This document shows, piece by piece, positions 16,977 to 23,635 of a stretch of 64,000 bases of DNA. Both the position numbers and the translations under genes were made by a program. The notes under the pieces are model-generated. The model was given only the letters and a program-made list of their open reading frames with translations. It did no database searches and was not told where the DNA came from. Position 1 is the stretch's first letter. Each line of letters begins with the position of its first letter. Location: the NCBI RefSeq assembly GCF_001636425.1, contig NZ_KV440953.1, positions 446,847 to 510,846 on the forward strand. Reading direction: 5' to 3'. The stretch is from Heyndrickxia acidicola (GTDB lineage Bacteria; Bacillota; Bacilli; Bacillales; Bacillaceae_C).

Positions 16977-18288
16977 TTTGGATGAAAATTCATTTCTCGG
17001 GTTCAAGCAGTACCTATATAGCAAGACGGTTCCGAATGATCAACTGGACGCTGCGATTATGGCAGGAATTCACAAAGCCAAGCAGGAAAAGAAAAAGCAT
17101 ACCTTTTGGATGAAGTTATCTGTCTCGACGGCGGCACTATTGCTTTTGTTCTTTGTTGTGCTCCGAACATCTGATACGTTTGCCGACTATGTAAGTGCTA
17201 TTCCAGGTCTGGAAAAAGTAGTAGAGCTTGTTCGTGGTGATAAAGGATTGGTGTCTGTTATCCAAAATGATTATGCTCAGAAAATAAATGTATCTGACAG
17301 CCATAAGGGAATCAAGGTGACATTGGATTCTATTATTCTAGACCAGGAACAGCTTGTGCTGTTTTATTCCTTTCAGTCGGATAAAAAGGAGTCAGGCGAA
17401 GTATCCGTTAAAAATTTGGCGCTGGAAAGGCCGAACGGTCAAAAGGTTGAACTTGGTTCTTGGACGGTCGGTGGGGAAAACGCCAGTTTAAAAGGAAAAT
17501 CTCGCCTTTATTCGAATCCAATTGGTCTTATGTCTCCCATTAAAGATAAGAATCTAACTCTGGTCATGACGCTTGAAGGGCCGAAATCTCTTGATTTAAA
17601 CAAGACAGTATGGAGAATTCCCTTTAAGATAAATCAGCAGAAAATCGGCAGCAAAAGAACGGTCGCCATTCATAAAACTGTGACAGTCGATCAGCAAAGA
17701 ATAACGGTGAAAAGCATTACAACGTCACCCACTCAGATAGGAGTGACGGTAAATTTTTCTAAGGGAAACTCAAAACAAATTTTTGACCTGGAAGATTTGA
17801 GGCTGGTGGATGAACATAACCAGATATGGGGGCGGAGAAAGGAAGGGGTTGTTTCTGCGGGAGGGGATCAAGAAAAGACCTTTTATTTACAAAGCAACTA
17901 TTTTGAAAAGCCTAAAAAGCTTTATTTAGAGTTTAATCTTATTCGTGCTCTCGATAAAGATGAACTGCTGGTCAGGGTGGATCCTTTACACCAAAAGATA
18001 CTTAAGTCTCCCCGTGACGGCCGCATCTTGAACGTTGTAATGAATCCGGTTGATTTACCCGGATACCTTCAGCTTAATGTTAAACATCAGGGATGGCATC
18101 GCCAATTATTCAATCAGTATACGGATGGCGCGGGGAAAGTTCATGCCATTCAATCCTTTATGGACACAAATGACTCTGTAGCCTTCCCTTATTCATTAAC
18201 GGAACCGGATGCAAAGAAACCTATTACGCTGAAATTGTTGGATTACCCTTCCTATATAAGTGGGAATGTGAAAATTAGAATAAAATAA
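16969..18288 (+). CDS. DUF4179 membrane protein, probable anti-sigma factor
   Basis: A 439-residue type II membrane protein. A short cytoplasmic head (about 1-45) is followed by one transmembrane helix at about 48-66 (LSVSTAALLLLFFVVL), then a large extracytoplasmic region that begins with a DUF4179-like domain (about 70-170) and continues as beta-rich sequence. This is the layout of anti-sigma factors partnered with ECF sigmas in Firmicutes. The cytoplasmic head would bind the sigma. The start is TTG 16969 behind AGGGGGAGA, overlapping the sigma stop codon, so the two are translationally coupled. Anti-sigma function is inferred from pairing and topology. Confidence 0.82.
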   Translation: MPNLDENSFLGFKQYLYSKTVPNDQLDAAIMAGIHKAKQEKKKHTFWMKLSVSTAALLLLFFVVLRTSDTFADYVSAIPGLEKVVELVRGDKGLVSVIQNDYAQKINVSDSHKGIKVTLDSIILDQEQLVLFYSFQSDKKESGEVSVKNLALERPNGQKVELGSWTVGGENASLKGKSRLYSNPIGLMSPIKDKNLTLVMTLEGPKSLDLNKTVWRIPFKINQQKIGSKRTVAIHKTVTVDQQRITVKSITTSPTQIGVTVNFSKGNSKQIFDLEDLRLVDEHNQIWGRRKEGVVSAGGDQEKTFYLQSNYFEKPKKLYLEFNLIRALDKDELLVRVDPLHQKILKSPRDGRILNVVMNPVDLPGYLQLNVKHQGWHRQLFNQYTDGAGKVHAIQSFMDTNDSVAFPYSLTEPDAKKPITLKLLDYPSYISGNVKIRIK

Positions 18289-18290
18289 TG

Positions 18291-18324
18291 GAGAAAGCAC
18301 ATTCTGTTTCGAATGTGCTTTCTC
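18291..18324 (+). terminator. Hairpin terminator after the anti-sigma gene
   Basis: GAGAAAGCACATTC pairs perfectly with GAATGTGCTTTCTC (14 bp, 6-base loop). The T-run is short, so termination strength is uncertain. Confidence 0.8.
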
Positions 18325-18352
18325 TGCTTTCATTTCCAAAGTTCATCACTAG

Positions 18353-18487
18353 CGCAGCTGCTTTTTAGAATACATAAGATTCTTTCTTTACTGTAACCTT
18401 TCAGCTGTGCTAAAAGGAGTGTGAAACTTACGTTTCACACGAATGATCTAAAAAACGAGCAGTTTTCAATATAGAATTTTAACAGGC
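18353..18487 (+). repeat. Nested-palindrome MITE-like element, copy 1
   Basis: Contains hairpin arms CCTTTCAGC/GCTAAAAGG and GTGTGAAAC/GTTTCACAC, then GATCTAAAAAACGAGCAG and the end AATATAGAATTTTAACAGGC. Compared with copy 2 the two inner arms are in the opposite order while the right flank keeps its orientation. The left half is diverged. Confidence 0.75.
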
Positions 18488-18567
18488 TGCCTAAAAATAA
18501 AAAATTATGAAAAATAGGTAAAATACCGAGACTTGGGCAGATTTTCGTGATAAAATAAATTTGTAAA

Positions 18568-18588
18568 TGAGAAAGTTTATCATTCTCA
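18568..18588 (+). promoter_or_regulatory. Fur box upstream of feoA
   Basis: TGAGAAAGTTTATCATTCTC plus A: read on the other strand it matches about 17 of 21 positions of the double-hexamer Fur consensus TGATAATGATAATCATTATCA. It lies 48 bases before the feoA ATG, consistent with iron repression. Confidence 0.7.
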
Positions 18589-18635
18589 AGTAGAGTATAT
18601 TTATATAGATAACATTATGGAACGGGGAAGCAAAG

Positions 18636-18869
18636 ATGGCGACTTTATTAGAATTAACAGAAGGAAAAACTGCATGCATTGCCGATCTTTCTCACTTAAA
18701 TGATTCGTTAAAGCAACGTCTGTTGCATTTTGGGGTTTGTGAAGGTTGTCCAATTCAATTGAAAAACCGGATGCCATTTGGCGGTCCATGTATGGTAGAG
18801 TGCCAGGGTCAATTAATTGGTATACGCCAAAAAGACGCAAAAATGATTAGGATTGAAAGTGAACAATGA
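18636..18869 (+). CDS. feoA: Ferrous iron transport protein FeoA
   Basis: A 77-residue SH3-like accessory protein of the FeoB ferrous iron importer. It has the usual pattern: LKQRLLHFGVCEGCPIQ, then LKNRMPFGGP and IGIRQKDAKMIRIE near the end. The gene starts at ATG 18636 and its stop overlaps the feoB ATG by 4 bases. A Fur box lies just upstream, so the operon should be induced when iron is scarce. Confidence 0.93.
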   Translation: MATLLELTEGKTACIADLSHLNDSLKQRLLHFGVCEGCPIQLKNRMPFGGPCMVECQGQLIGIRQKDAKMIRIESEQ

Positions 18870-20875
18870 ATACTGCTTTAGTGGGGAATCCCAACACAGG
18901 GAAAACCTCTTTATTTAATCATTTAACCGGTTCTTATGAATATGTAGGGAATTGGAGCGGCGTAACCGTAGAAAAAAAGGTAGGCAAATTTAGAGGAATG
19001 AGCGGAAGACTTATTGATTTGCCGGGGGTTTATTCCCTTTATCCTTTTTCAAAGGACGAAGCAGTTGTCATCCAGTTTCTTTTGAATGACTCTTTTACAA
19101 ACCTTATTAATATTGTTGATGCATCACAGCTGGAAAGAAACCTTCACTTAACCATTCAGCTTTTGGAATTCGGAAAACCTATGCTGATTGGACTGAACAT
19201 GATAGATGTCGCAGAAAGGCGCGGATTACGTATCGATCCTGCTGCACTTTCTCAGCAGTTAAGTGTGCCTGTTGTACCCATTACCGCCCGGAATGGAAAG
19301 GGCTGCAGCGAGCTCATCAAAGAGCTGACGGCAAACCAAGTGCCTCATTCCCAGGTCCCGCCCATTCAATACGGACCGGATATTACAAATGGAATTATGA
19401 GAATTACTCAGCTGCTGATTGGGAAAAAGCTGGATGTTCCAATACGCTGGCTTGCACTGCAGGTGCTGGAAGGAAATCCTGCTGCCCGGACGTATCTGGA
19501 GGATTTTGCAGATCACGGCAAGATCGATGAAATACTGGAAGCTGTAAACAACAGCATAAAAAATAACACGGATTTCCCGTCTGCTTCCCGTTTTATTTTC
19601 GAACAGCGAAAAAGATGGATTGAGCAGGTTATTGAAGAAAGCAAGGTCGAATACACCAACTTAAAGCAAAATTGGACAGAGAAAATTGATAAAGTCGTGA
19701 CAAACCGCTGGCTGGGGATACCCATTTTCCTGCTGTTTATGTATCTCATGTTCACGGCAACCTTTAACTGGATTGGAACCCCTTTGTCTGATACACTTGA
19801 TGCATTTATATCCGGTCCTGTAAGCGGCTGGATTGAGGCTGGTCTCAAAGCGGTCGGCACAAGCCATTTTATTCGCGATCTGGTGGTGAATGGAGTAGTT
19901 GCAGGAGTAGGCGGTGTACTGGTTTTTGTTCCACAGATTTTTATCCTTTTTCTCTTTATATCGTTTTTGGAAGACTCCGGATATATGGCAAGGGTTGCTC
20001 TTGTTATGGACCGCGTAATGGAACGTGTAGGACTAAACGGCAAAGCTTTCATTCCCATGATTATCGGGTTTGGCTGTAATGTACCAGGAGTTATGGCTGC
20101 ACGGACGATTGAACAGCCGAAAGAACGGCTGCTGACGATTCTTTTGACTCCTTTGATGTCATGCTCAGCACGTTTATCCATCTATGCTTTATTTGTAGGC
20201 GCCTTTTTCCATAAAAATCAGGCAATCATTGTCCTTTCACTATATGTGCTGGGGATTATAGTTGCGCTTGTATTGGCAAAATTATTTTCGAAAGTCCTGA
20301 TGAAAAATGATCCTTCCATGTTTGTGATTGAATTGCCTCCATACCGGATTCCTCATGCGGGAACTCTTTGGAGAAGCACATGGGATAAAGGAAAAGGGTT
20401 TGTACGCAAAGCAGGAACCTTTATTTTTGGAGGGTCTGTTGCGATATGGCTGCTCTCTTATACGGGACCGGGCGGTTTTGGAGTCGATATGGATCACAGT
20501 TTTTTGGCTTTCATTGGCGGAATCCTTGCTCCTGTTCTGGCTCCGCTTGGATTTGGTTTTTGGCAGGCAGGTGCCGCTTTAATACCGGGATTTCTTGCTA
20601 AAGAAGTAGTCGTTTCCACTATGAGCATTATTTATCACATGCCGGATACAGCTGCTCTGCAGGGAGCTTTGGGGCATTATTTTACACCGCTTTCAGCCTA
20701 CAGCTTTCTGGTGTTTGTACTTCTGTATATTCCCTGTGTTGCGACAGTTGCAGCAATACGCAATGAATCGGGTTCGAGGAAATGGACCTGGTTTGGGGTC
20801 GGATATTCTCTCGTTATTGCCTATGGTCTTTCTTTGGTGATTTATCAAGGAGGAAAATGGCTATTGGGTTTATAA
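18866..20875 (+). CDS. feoB: Ferrous iron transporter FeoB
   Basis: A 669-residue inner-membrane Fe(II) importer with an N-terminal GTPase domain. Motifs are G1 GNPNTGKT (7-14), the switch II DLPGVY (about 52-57) and G4 NMID (about 111-114). A helical guanine-dissociation region (about 170-270) is followed by the transmembrane Gate/FeoB_C repeats, with the pore Cys in GFGCNVPGVMA and MSCSARLSIY. The length is normal and no frame damage is seen. It lies between feoA and a Cys-rich membrane peptide, all in one operon. Confidence 0.96.
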   Translation: MNTALVGNPNTGKTSLFNHLTGSYEYVGNWSGVTVEKKVGKFRGMSGRLIDLPGVYSLYPFSKDEAVVIQFLLNDSFTNLINIVDASQLERNLHLTIQLLEFGKPMLIGLNMIDVAERRGLRIDPAALSQQLSVPVVPITARNGKGCSELIKELTANQVPHSQVPPIQYGPDITNGIMRITQLLIGKKLDVPIRWLALQVLEGNPAARTYLEDFADHGKIDEILEAVNNSIKNNTDFPSASRFIFEQRKRWIEQVIEESKVEYTNLKQNWTEKIDKVVTNRWLGIPIFLLFMYLMFTATFNWIGTPLSDTLDAFISGPVSGWIEAGLKAVGTSHFIRDLVVNGVVAGVGGVLVFVPQIFILFLFISFLEDSGYMARVALVMDRVMERVGLNGKAFIPMIIGFGCNVPGVMAARTIEQPKERLLTILLTPLMSCSARLSIYALFVGAFFHKNQAIIVLSLYVLGIIVALVLAKLFSKVLMKNDPSMFVIELPPYRIPHAGTLWRSTWDKGKGFVRKAGTFIFGGSVAIWLLSYTGPGGFGVDMDHSFLAFIGGILAPVLAPLGFGFWQAGAALIPGFLAKEVVVSTMSIIYHMPDTAALQGALGHYFTPLSAYSFLVFVLLYIPCVATVAAIRNESGSRKWTWFGVGYSLVIAYGLSLVIYQGGKWLLGL

Positions 20876-20917
20876 GTTTTTGCTGCTTGAAAGAAAACGC
20901 TGAAAAGGAGCGATAAG

Positions 20918-21097
20918 ATGGCTGCAAGCATTATTCTTGGATTACTTATTTTTGGCTATGCCGCTTTTACTTTATTTAAGTTCTTTAAAAAGAGCAAACA
21001 GGGCGCCTGTGCCCATTGCTCCTTACAGGACAATTGCCAGACAGCCTGCAGCACCGTTTTGGACAGCGGGCAGTCTTTACCAAAAAAACATTCATAG
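20918..21097 (+). CDS. FeoB-associated Cys-rich membrane protein
   Basis: A 59-residue protein with one N-terminal transmembrane helix (about 3-23), a basic stop-transfer KFFKKSKQ, and a cluster of four cysteines (31, 34, 40, 44) in a C-x2-C-x5-C-x3-C pattern. This is the layout of the small Cys-rich membrane protein that follows feoB in many Firmicutes. It may handle iron or an Fe-S cluster for FeoB, but its function is unproven. AAGGAG precedes the ATG, 40 bases after the feoB stop. Confidence 0.88.
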   Translation: MAASIILGLLIFGYAAFTLFKFFKKSKQGACAHCSLQDNCQTACSTVLDSGQSLPKKHS

Positions 21098-21110
21098 GTT
21101 TCATATAGTA

Positions 21111-21147
21111 AAATCCATGCCGGTATTATCCGTGCATGGATTTTTTA
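21111..21147 (+). terminator. Terminator of the feo operon
   Basis: AAATCCATGC pairs with GCATGGATTT and runs into T6; 13 bases after the stop of the Cys-rich gene. Confidence 0.88.
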
Positions 21148-21199
21148 TTGTACGCTCCAAGCTCATTGAAGCTGCAGATTGTCTGTCTTTTTTATCAAT

Positions 21200-21322
21200 G
21201 GCTTTGTAAAGGGTTCTGTTGTTTTTTAGCTCATTCGTGTGAAACTTCCGTTTCACACGCCTTTCAGCTCAGCTGAATAATGAGCTAAAAAACGAGCAGT
21301 TTTCAATATAGAATTTTAACAG
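21200..21322 (+). repeat. Nested-palindrome MITE-like element, copy 2 (best preserved)
   Basis: Begins GGCTTTGTAAAGG. The outer arm TTTTTTAGCTCATT pairs with AATGAGCTAAAAAA and encloses two hairpins, GTGTGAAAC/GTTTCACAC and TTCAGCT/AGCTGAA. It ends ACGAGCAGTTTTCAATATAG then AATTTTAACAG. This gives a cruciform with two side arms. It carries no ORF. Confidence 0.85.
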
Positions 21323-21390
21323 TTCGGACCATATACATGACGTAATTTATGAGTATCTTACACAGTAGCAGTGCTCAAAAAAAGGAAACG

Positions 21391-21430
21391 TAAGAAAGCA
21401 AAAGCGCCTTGCTCATAGGCGCTGGAGTTA
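21391..21430 (+). repeat. Fragment of repeat family R1
   Basis: AAAGCGCCTTGCTCATAGGC followed by GCTGGAG joins the two ends of the R1 unit, with the middle deleted. Confidence 0.55.
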
Positions 21431-21456
21431 TACAGAGATTACATTGGCTAAATACT

Positions 21457-21609
21457 TTAGTTGCTTGTATCGGGATCTTCCTGTAATGAAGCCAATGCCC
21501 GCTTTGAGAGAGTTTCGTATTCTTCTTTGCTTAAAGGGGGCACCTCAAATTCATATTGATATTGCTCAAAGCACTTCCGAATCATTTTTACCGTAAATTG
21601 TGTCTGCAT
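21457..21609 (-). CDS. yqzH: YqzH family small protein
   Basis: A 50-residue soluble, acidic protein, MQTQFTVKMIRKCFEQYQYE at the start and a C terminus rich in Ser, Glu and Asp. Position (divergent from polY2), size and the RxCFxQYQY-type pattern match the YqzH family of unknown function, as I recall it. The ATG overlaps by one base the stop of a 10-codon leader ORF that has the stronger ribosome site (21609-21641). A damage-response link is only suggested by the neighbour. Confidence 0.7.
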   Translation of the reverse strand: MQTQFTVKMIRKCFEQYQYEFEVPPLSKEEYETLSKRALASLQEDPDTSN

Positions 21610-21641
21610 TATTTCTTGCTCCGTTCAAAAGTAGCATTCAT
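21609..21641 (-). other. Ten-codon leader ORF coupled to yqzH
   Basis: An ATG behind AAGGAG encodes MNATFERSKK and stops at TAATG, the A of the stop codon being the A of the yqzH ATG. It could deliver ribosomes to yqzH by termination-reinitiation. Expression is not shown. Confidence 0.45.
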
Positions 21642-21720
21642 CCTAACTCCTTTTTATTATACAGGTTTTACTAACGATGGAAAGGAGTAACGGATTTGCA
21701 AAAAAAATATGATTGATACA

Positions 21721-21767
21721 GAACGTATATTCGAATAAAATGAGGAATATAATAAGAACAAAAGTTC
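21721..21767 (+). promoter_or_regulatory. Two LexA (SOS) boxes around the polY2 promoter
   Basis: GAACAAAAGTTC at 21756-21767 is a perfect GAAC-N4-GTTC core of the Bacillus LexA/DinR box. GAACGTATATTC at 21721-21732 matches with one mismatch. A TATAAT -10 lies between them at 21748-21753. This predicts SOS induction of polY2. Confidence 0.75.
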
Positions 21768-21788
21768 GTATCGAGAGGAGTGGATAGT

Positions 21789-23051
21789 ATGGCTGTAGAT
21801 TATACGGCTATGCCGCAGCACAAAATATTATGTGTGGATATGAAAAGCTTTTATGCGAGCTGCTCTGCAGTCATGCTCGGCTTGGATCCATTGGATTGCT
21901 ATTTGGCTGTTGTAGGGAATTTGGAGCAGAAAGGAAGCGTAGTGCTGGCGGCATCACCCCGGTTGAAAAAAGATTTTGGAATAAAAACAGGCTCCAGATT
22001 ATTTGAAATTCCGGATGATCCGAGAATTCATCTGGAGGAAGCAAAAATGGCCTCTTATTTGCGGATTTCCACTGAGATTACGCGTTTATTTAACCGGTAT
22101 GTACCAAAAGAAGCGATTCACGTATACAGTGTGGATGAAAGCTTTATAAAGGTGGATAAGGCAGACCTTCTGTGGGGCAGTGCAAAAGAAATCGCAGCTC
22201 AGATTAAAAACGATTTGGAGCGTGAATTTCAGCTGCCGTGTGCTATAGGTATTGGCCCCAACATGCTTCTTTCAAAGCTGTGTCTTGATCTTGAAGCCAA
22301 AAAAGAAGGAATTGCCGAATGGACGTATGCTGATATTCCCGAAAAGCTTTGGCCTATTTCTCCATTAAGAGAAATGTGGGGCATTGGAAGGAGAATAGAG
22401 AAAAGGCTGAACCGTATGGGGATTTTTTCAGTCCGTCAGCTTGCCCATTATGATCTAGAAAAACTGGAGGCTGCATTTGGTGTCATGGGCAATCAGCTTT
22501 ATTACCATGCATGGGGCGTGGATTTATCAGATATAGGAGCTCCTATTATGGAAGGGCAGATCAGCTTTGGAAAAAGCCAAATTTTATTGAGGGATTACAA
22601 GAAGGAATATGAAATCAAGCATGTCATTCTTGAAATGTGCGAGGAAGTGGCAAGAAGAGCACGCGCTCATGGCAAGGCCGGAAGAACCATTAGCTTTGGG
22701 CTCGGCTACAGTGAATCGGATTTCGGAGGGGGGTTTTACCGCTCCCACACGATTCAGGAGTCAACAAATGTGACAATGGAACTGTATCGCACATGCTTAA
22801 AGCTGTTCCGGAAGCATTATACAGGAAGGCATGTCCGGCAAATTTCGATTGCCTTATCCAATATTCAAGATGACAACCTTATACAGCTCAGTTTGTTTGA
22901 TCCAAACAGGATAAAAGAGCATGAACTCGGTTATGTGGTAGACGGTATTCGGAATCGTTTTGGTTCTGCTTCCTTACTAAGAGCGGTCTCTTATACGGAG
23001 GCTGGAACGGCAAGGAAGCGAGCAGCGCTAGTCGGAGGACATAAAGCCTAA
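21789..23051 (+). CDS. polY2: Y-family DNA polymerase (PolY2, UvrX/YqjW-like)
   Basis: A 420-residue SOS translesion polymerase of the UmuC-like branch. Catalytic Asp in LCVDMKSFYASC (about residue 17) and Asp-Glu in YSVDESFI are present, with GIGPNMLLSKLCLD in the palm/fingers and a helix-hairpin-helix MWGIGRRIEKRLNRMGI. A QLSLF clamp-binding motif lies near the C terminus. The ATG at 21789 follows GAGAGGAG at 8 bases; the GTG at 21780 overlaps that site. Two LexA boxes lie upstream, and the next gene is YolD-like, the usual UvrX partner. Confidence 0.93.
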   Translation: MAVDYTAMPQHKILCVDMKSFYASCSAVMLGLDPLDCYLAVVGNLEQKGSVVLAASPRLKKDFGIKTGSRLFEIPDDPRIHLEEAKMASYLRISTEITRLFNRYVPKEAIHVYSVDESFIKVDKADLLWGSAKEIAAQIKNDLEREFQLPCAIGIGPNMLLSKLCLDLEAKKEGIAEWTYADIPEKLWPISPLREMWGIGRRIEKRLNRMGIFSVRQLAHYDLEKLEAAFGVMGNQLYYHAWGVDLSDIGAPIMEGQISFGKSQILLRDYKKEYEIKHVILEMCEEVARRARAHGKAGRTISFGLGYSESDFGGGFYRSHTIQESTNVTMELYRTCLKLFRKHYTGRHVRQISIALSNIQDDNLIQLSLFDPNRIKEHELGYVVDGIRNRFGSASLLRAVSYTEAGTARKRAALVGGHKA

Positions 23052-23200
23052 GGTACTTTTCGTGGGCTTTGCAGTTATTTGAACTAAAAAATAAGAAAAT
23101 AAATGATTTTGTATGCAAATTTTGAAGCGTGAAAAGGTACCGTAAAGACGGACAAAAATACTCACCCATTGTACGAAAAACAGCAATCTATGTGAAAACT
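23052..23200 (+). repeat. Intergenic repeat family R4, copy 1
   Basis: CTTTTCGTGGGCTTTGCAGT, then GAAAAGGTACCGTAAAGACG, and CAATCTATGTGAAAAC near the end. The same order of landmarks occurs at 58312-58462. It lies between polY2 and the YolD-like gene. Confidence 0.6.
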
Positions 23201-23234
23201 TAAAAAATCTGAACGCAATTGGAGGAAAAGACGT

Positions 23235-23573
23235 ATGATCCGGGATCGCGGACGAATAAAATGGAATTCATTAATGCTTCCTGAGCATGTTAAAATGCTG
23301 CGGAACTGGGCAAAGGAGGACAGCTATGAACAGCCGAAGCAGCTGGATGAACAGCAGCTCGAATGGATGAATGAAATTGCAGCAGAGGCAATGGAAAAAA
23401 ATAAAGAGGTAGCTATCACTCATTTCAATGGCTTTCAGCATGAATTGGTAATTGGTACGATTCATTATGCTGATCCATACAAGCAGGAATTGAGAGTAAC
23501 AGACAAATTTGATGAGGTCCATTCTATTTTATTGAAAAGGGTTGCTGACATTCGCTTAGCCGACGGCAGCTGA
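23235..23573 (+). CDS. yqjX: YolD-like family protein (YqjX)
   Basis: A 112-residue protein of the YolD-like family, found beside UvrX/PolY2-type polymerases and thought to be a UmuD-like helper. Typical features are the basic start IRDRGRIKWNSLMLPEHVKML and a beta-rich C-terminal half with VAITHFNGFQHELVIGTIHY and a final VADIRLADGS. GGAGG precedes the ATG. It lies 183 bases after polY2, separated by an R4 repeat, so co-transcription is likely but not sure. Confidence 0.85.
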   Translation: MIRDRGRIKWNSLMLPEHVKMLRNWAKEDSYEQPKQLDEQQLEWMNEIAAEAMEKNKEVAITHFNGFQHELVIGTIHYADPYKQELRVTDKFDEVHSILLKRVADIRLADGS

Positions 23574-23635
23574 AGCTTGCAGTCACCCTCTTCAGAGGGC
23601 AGGCTGCAGCGTCGCTTATTAAAAAAAGAGGGTTT

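Noticed and set aside
19513-20181. 222-codon open frame antisense to feoB
   Set aside because: It lies wholly inside feoB, has no ribosome site, and its composition (Ser, Thr, Arg rich) is typical of the reverse reading of a membrane-protein gene.
14930-21450. Prophage or genomic island between the SDR gene and polY2
   Set aside because: No integrase, phage structural gene, tRNA or attachment repeats were found; genes look like normal Bacillus genes with repeats between them, so I call it only an accessory stretch.
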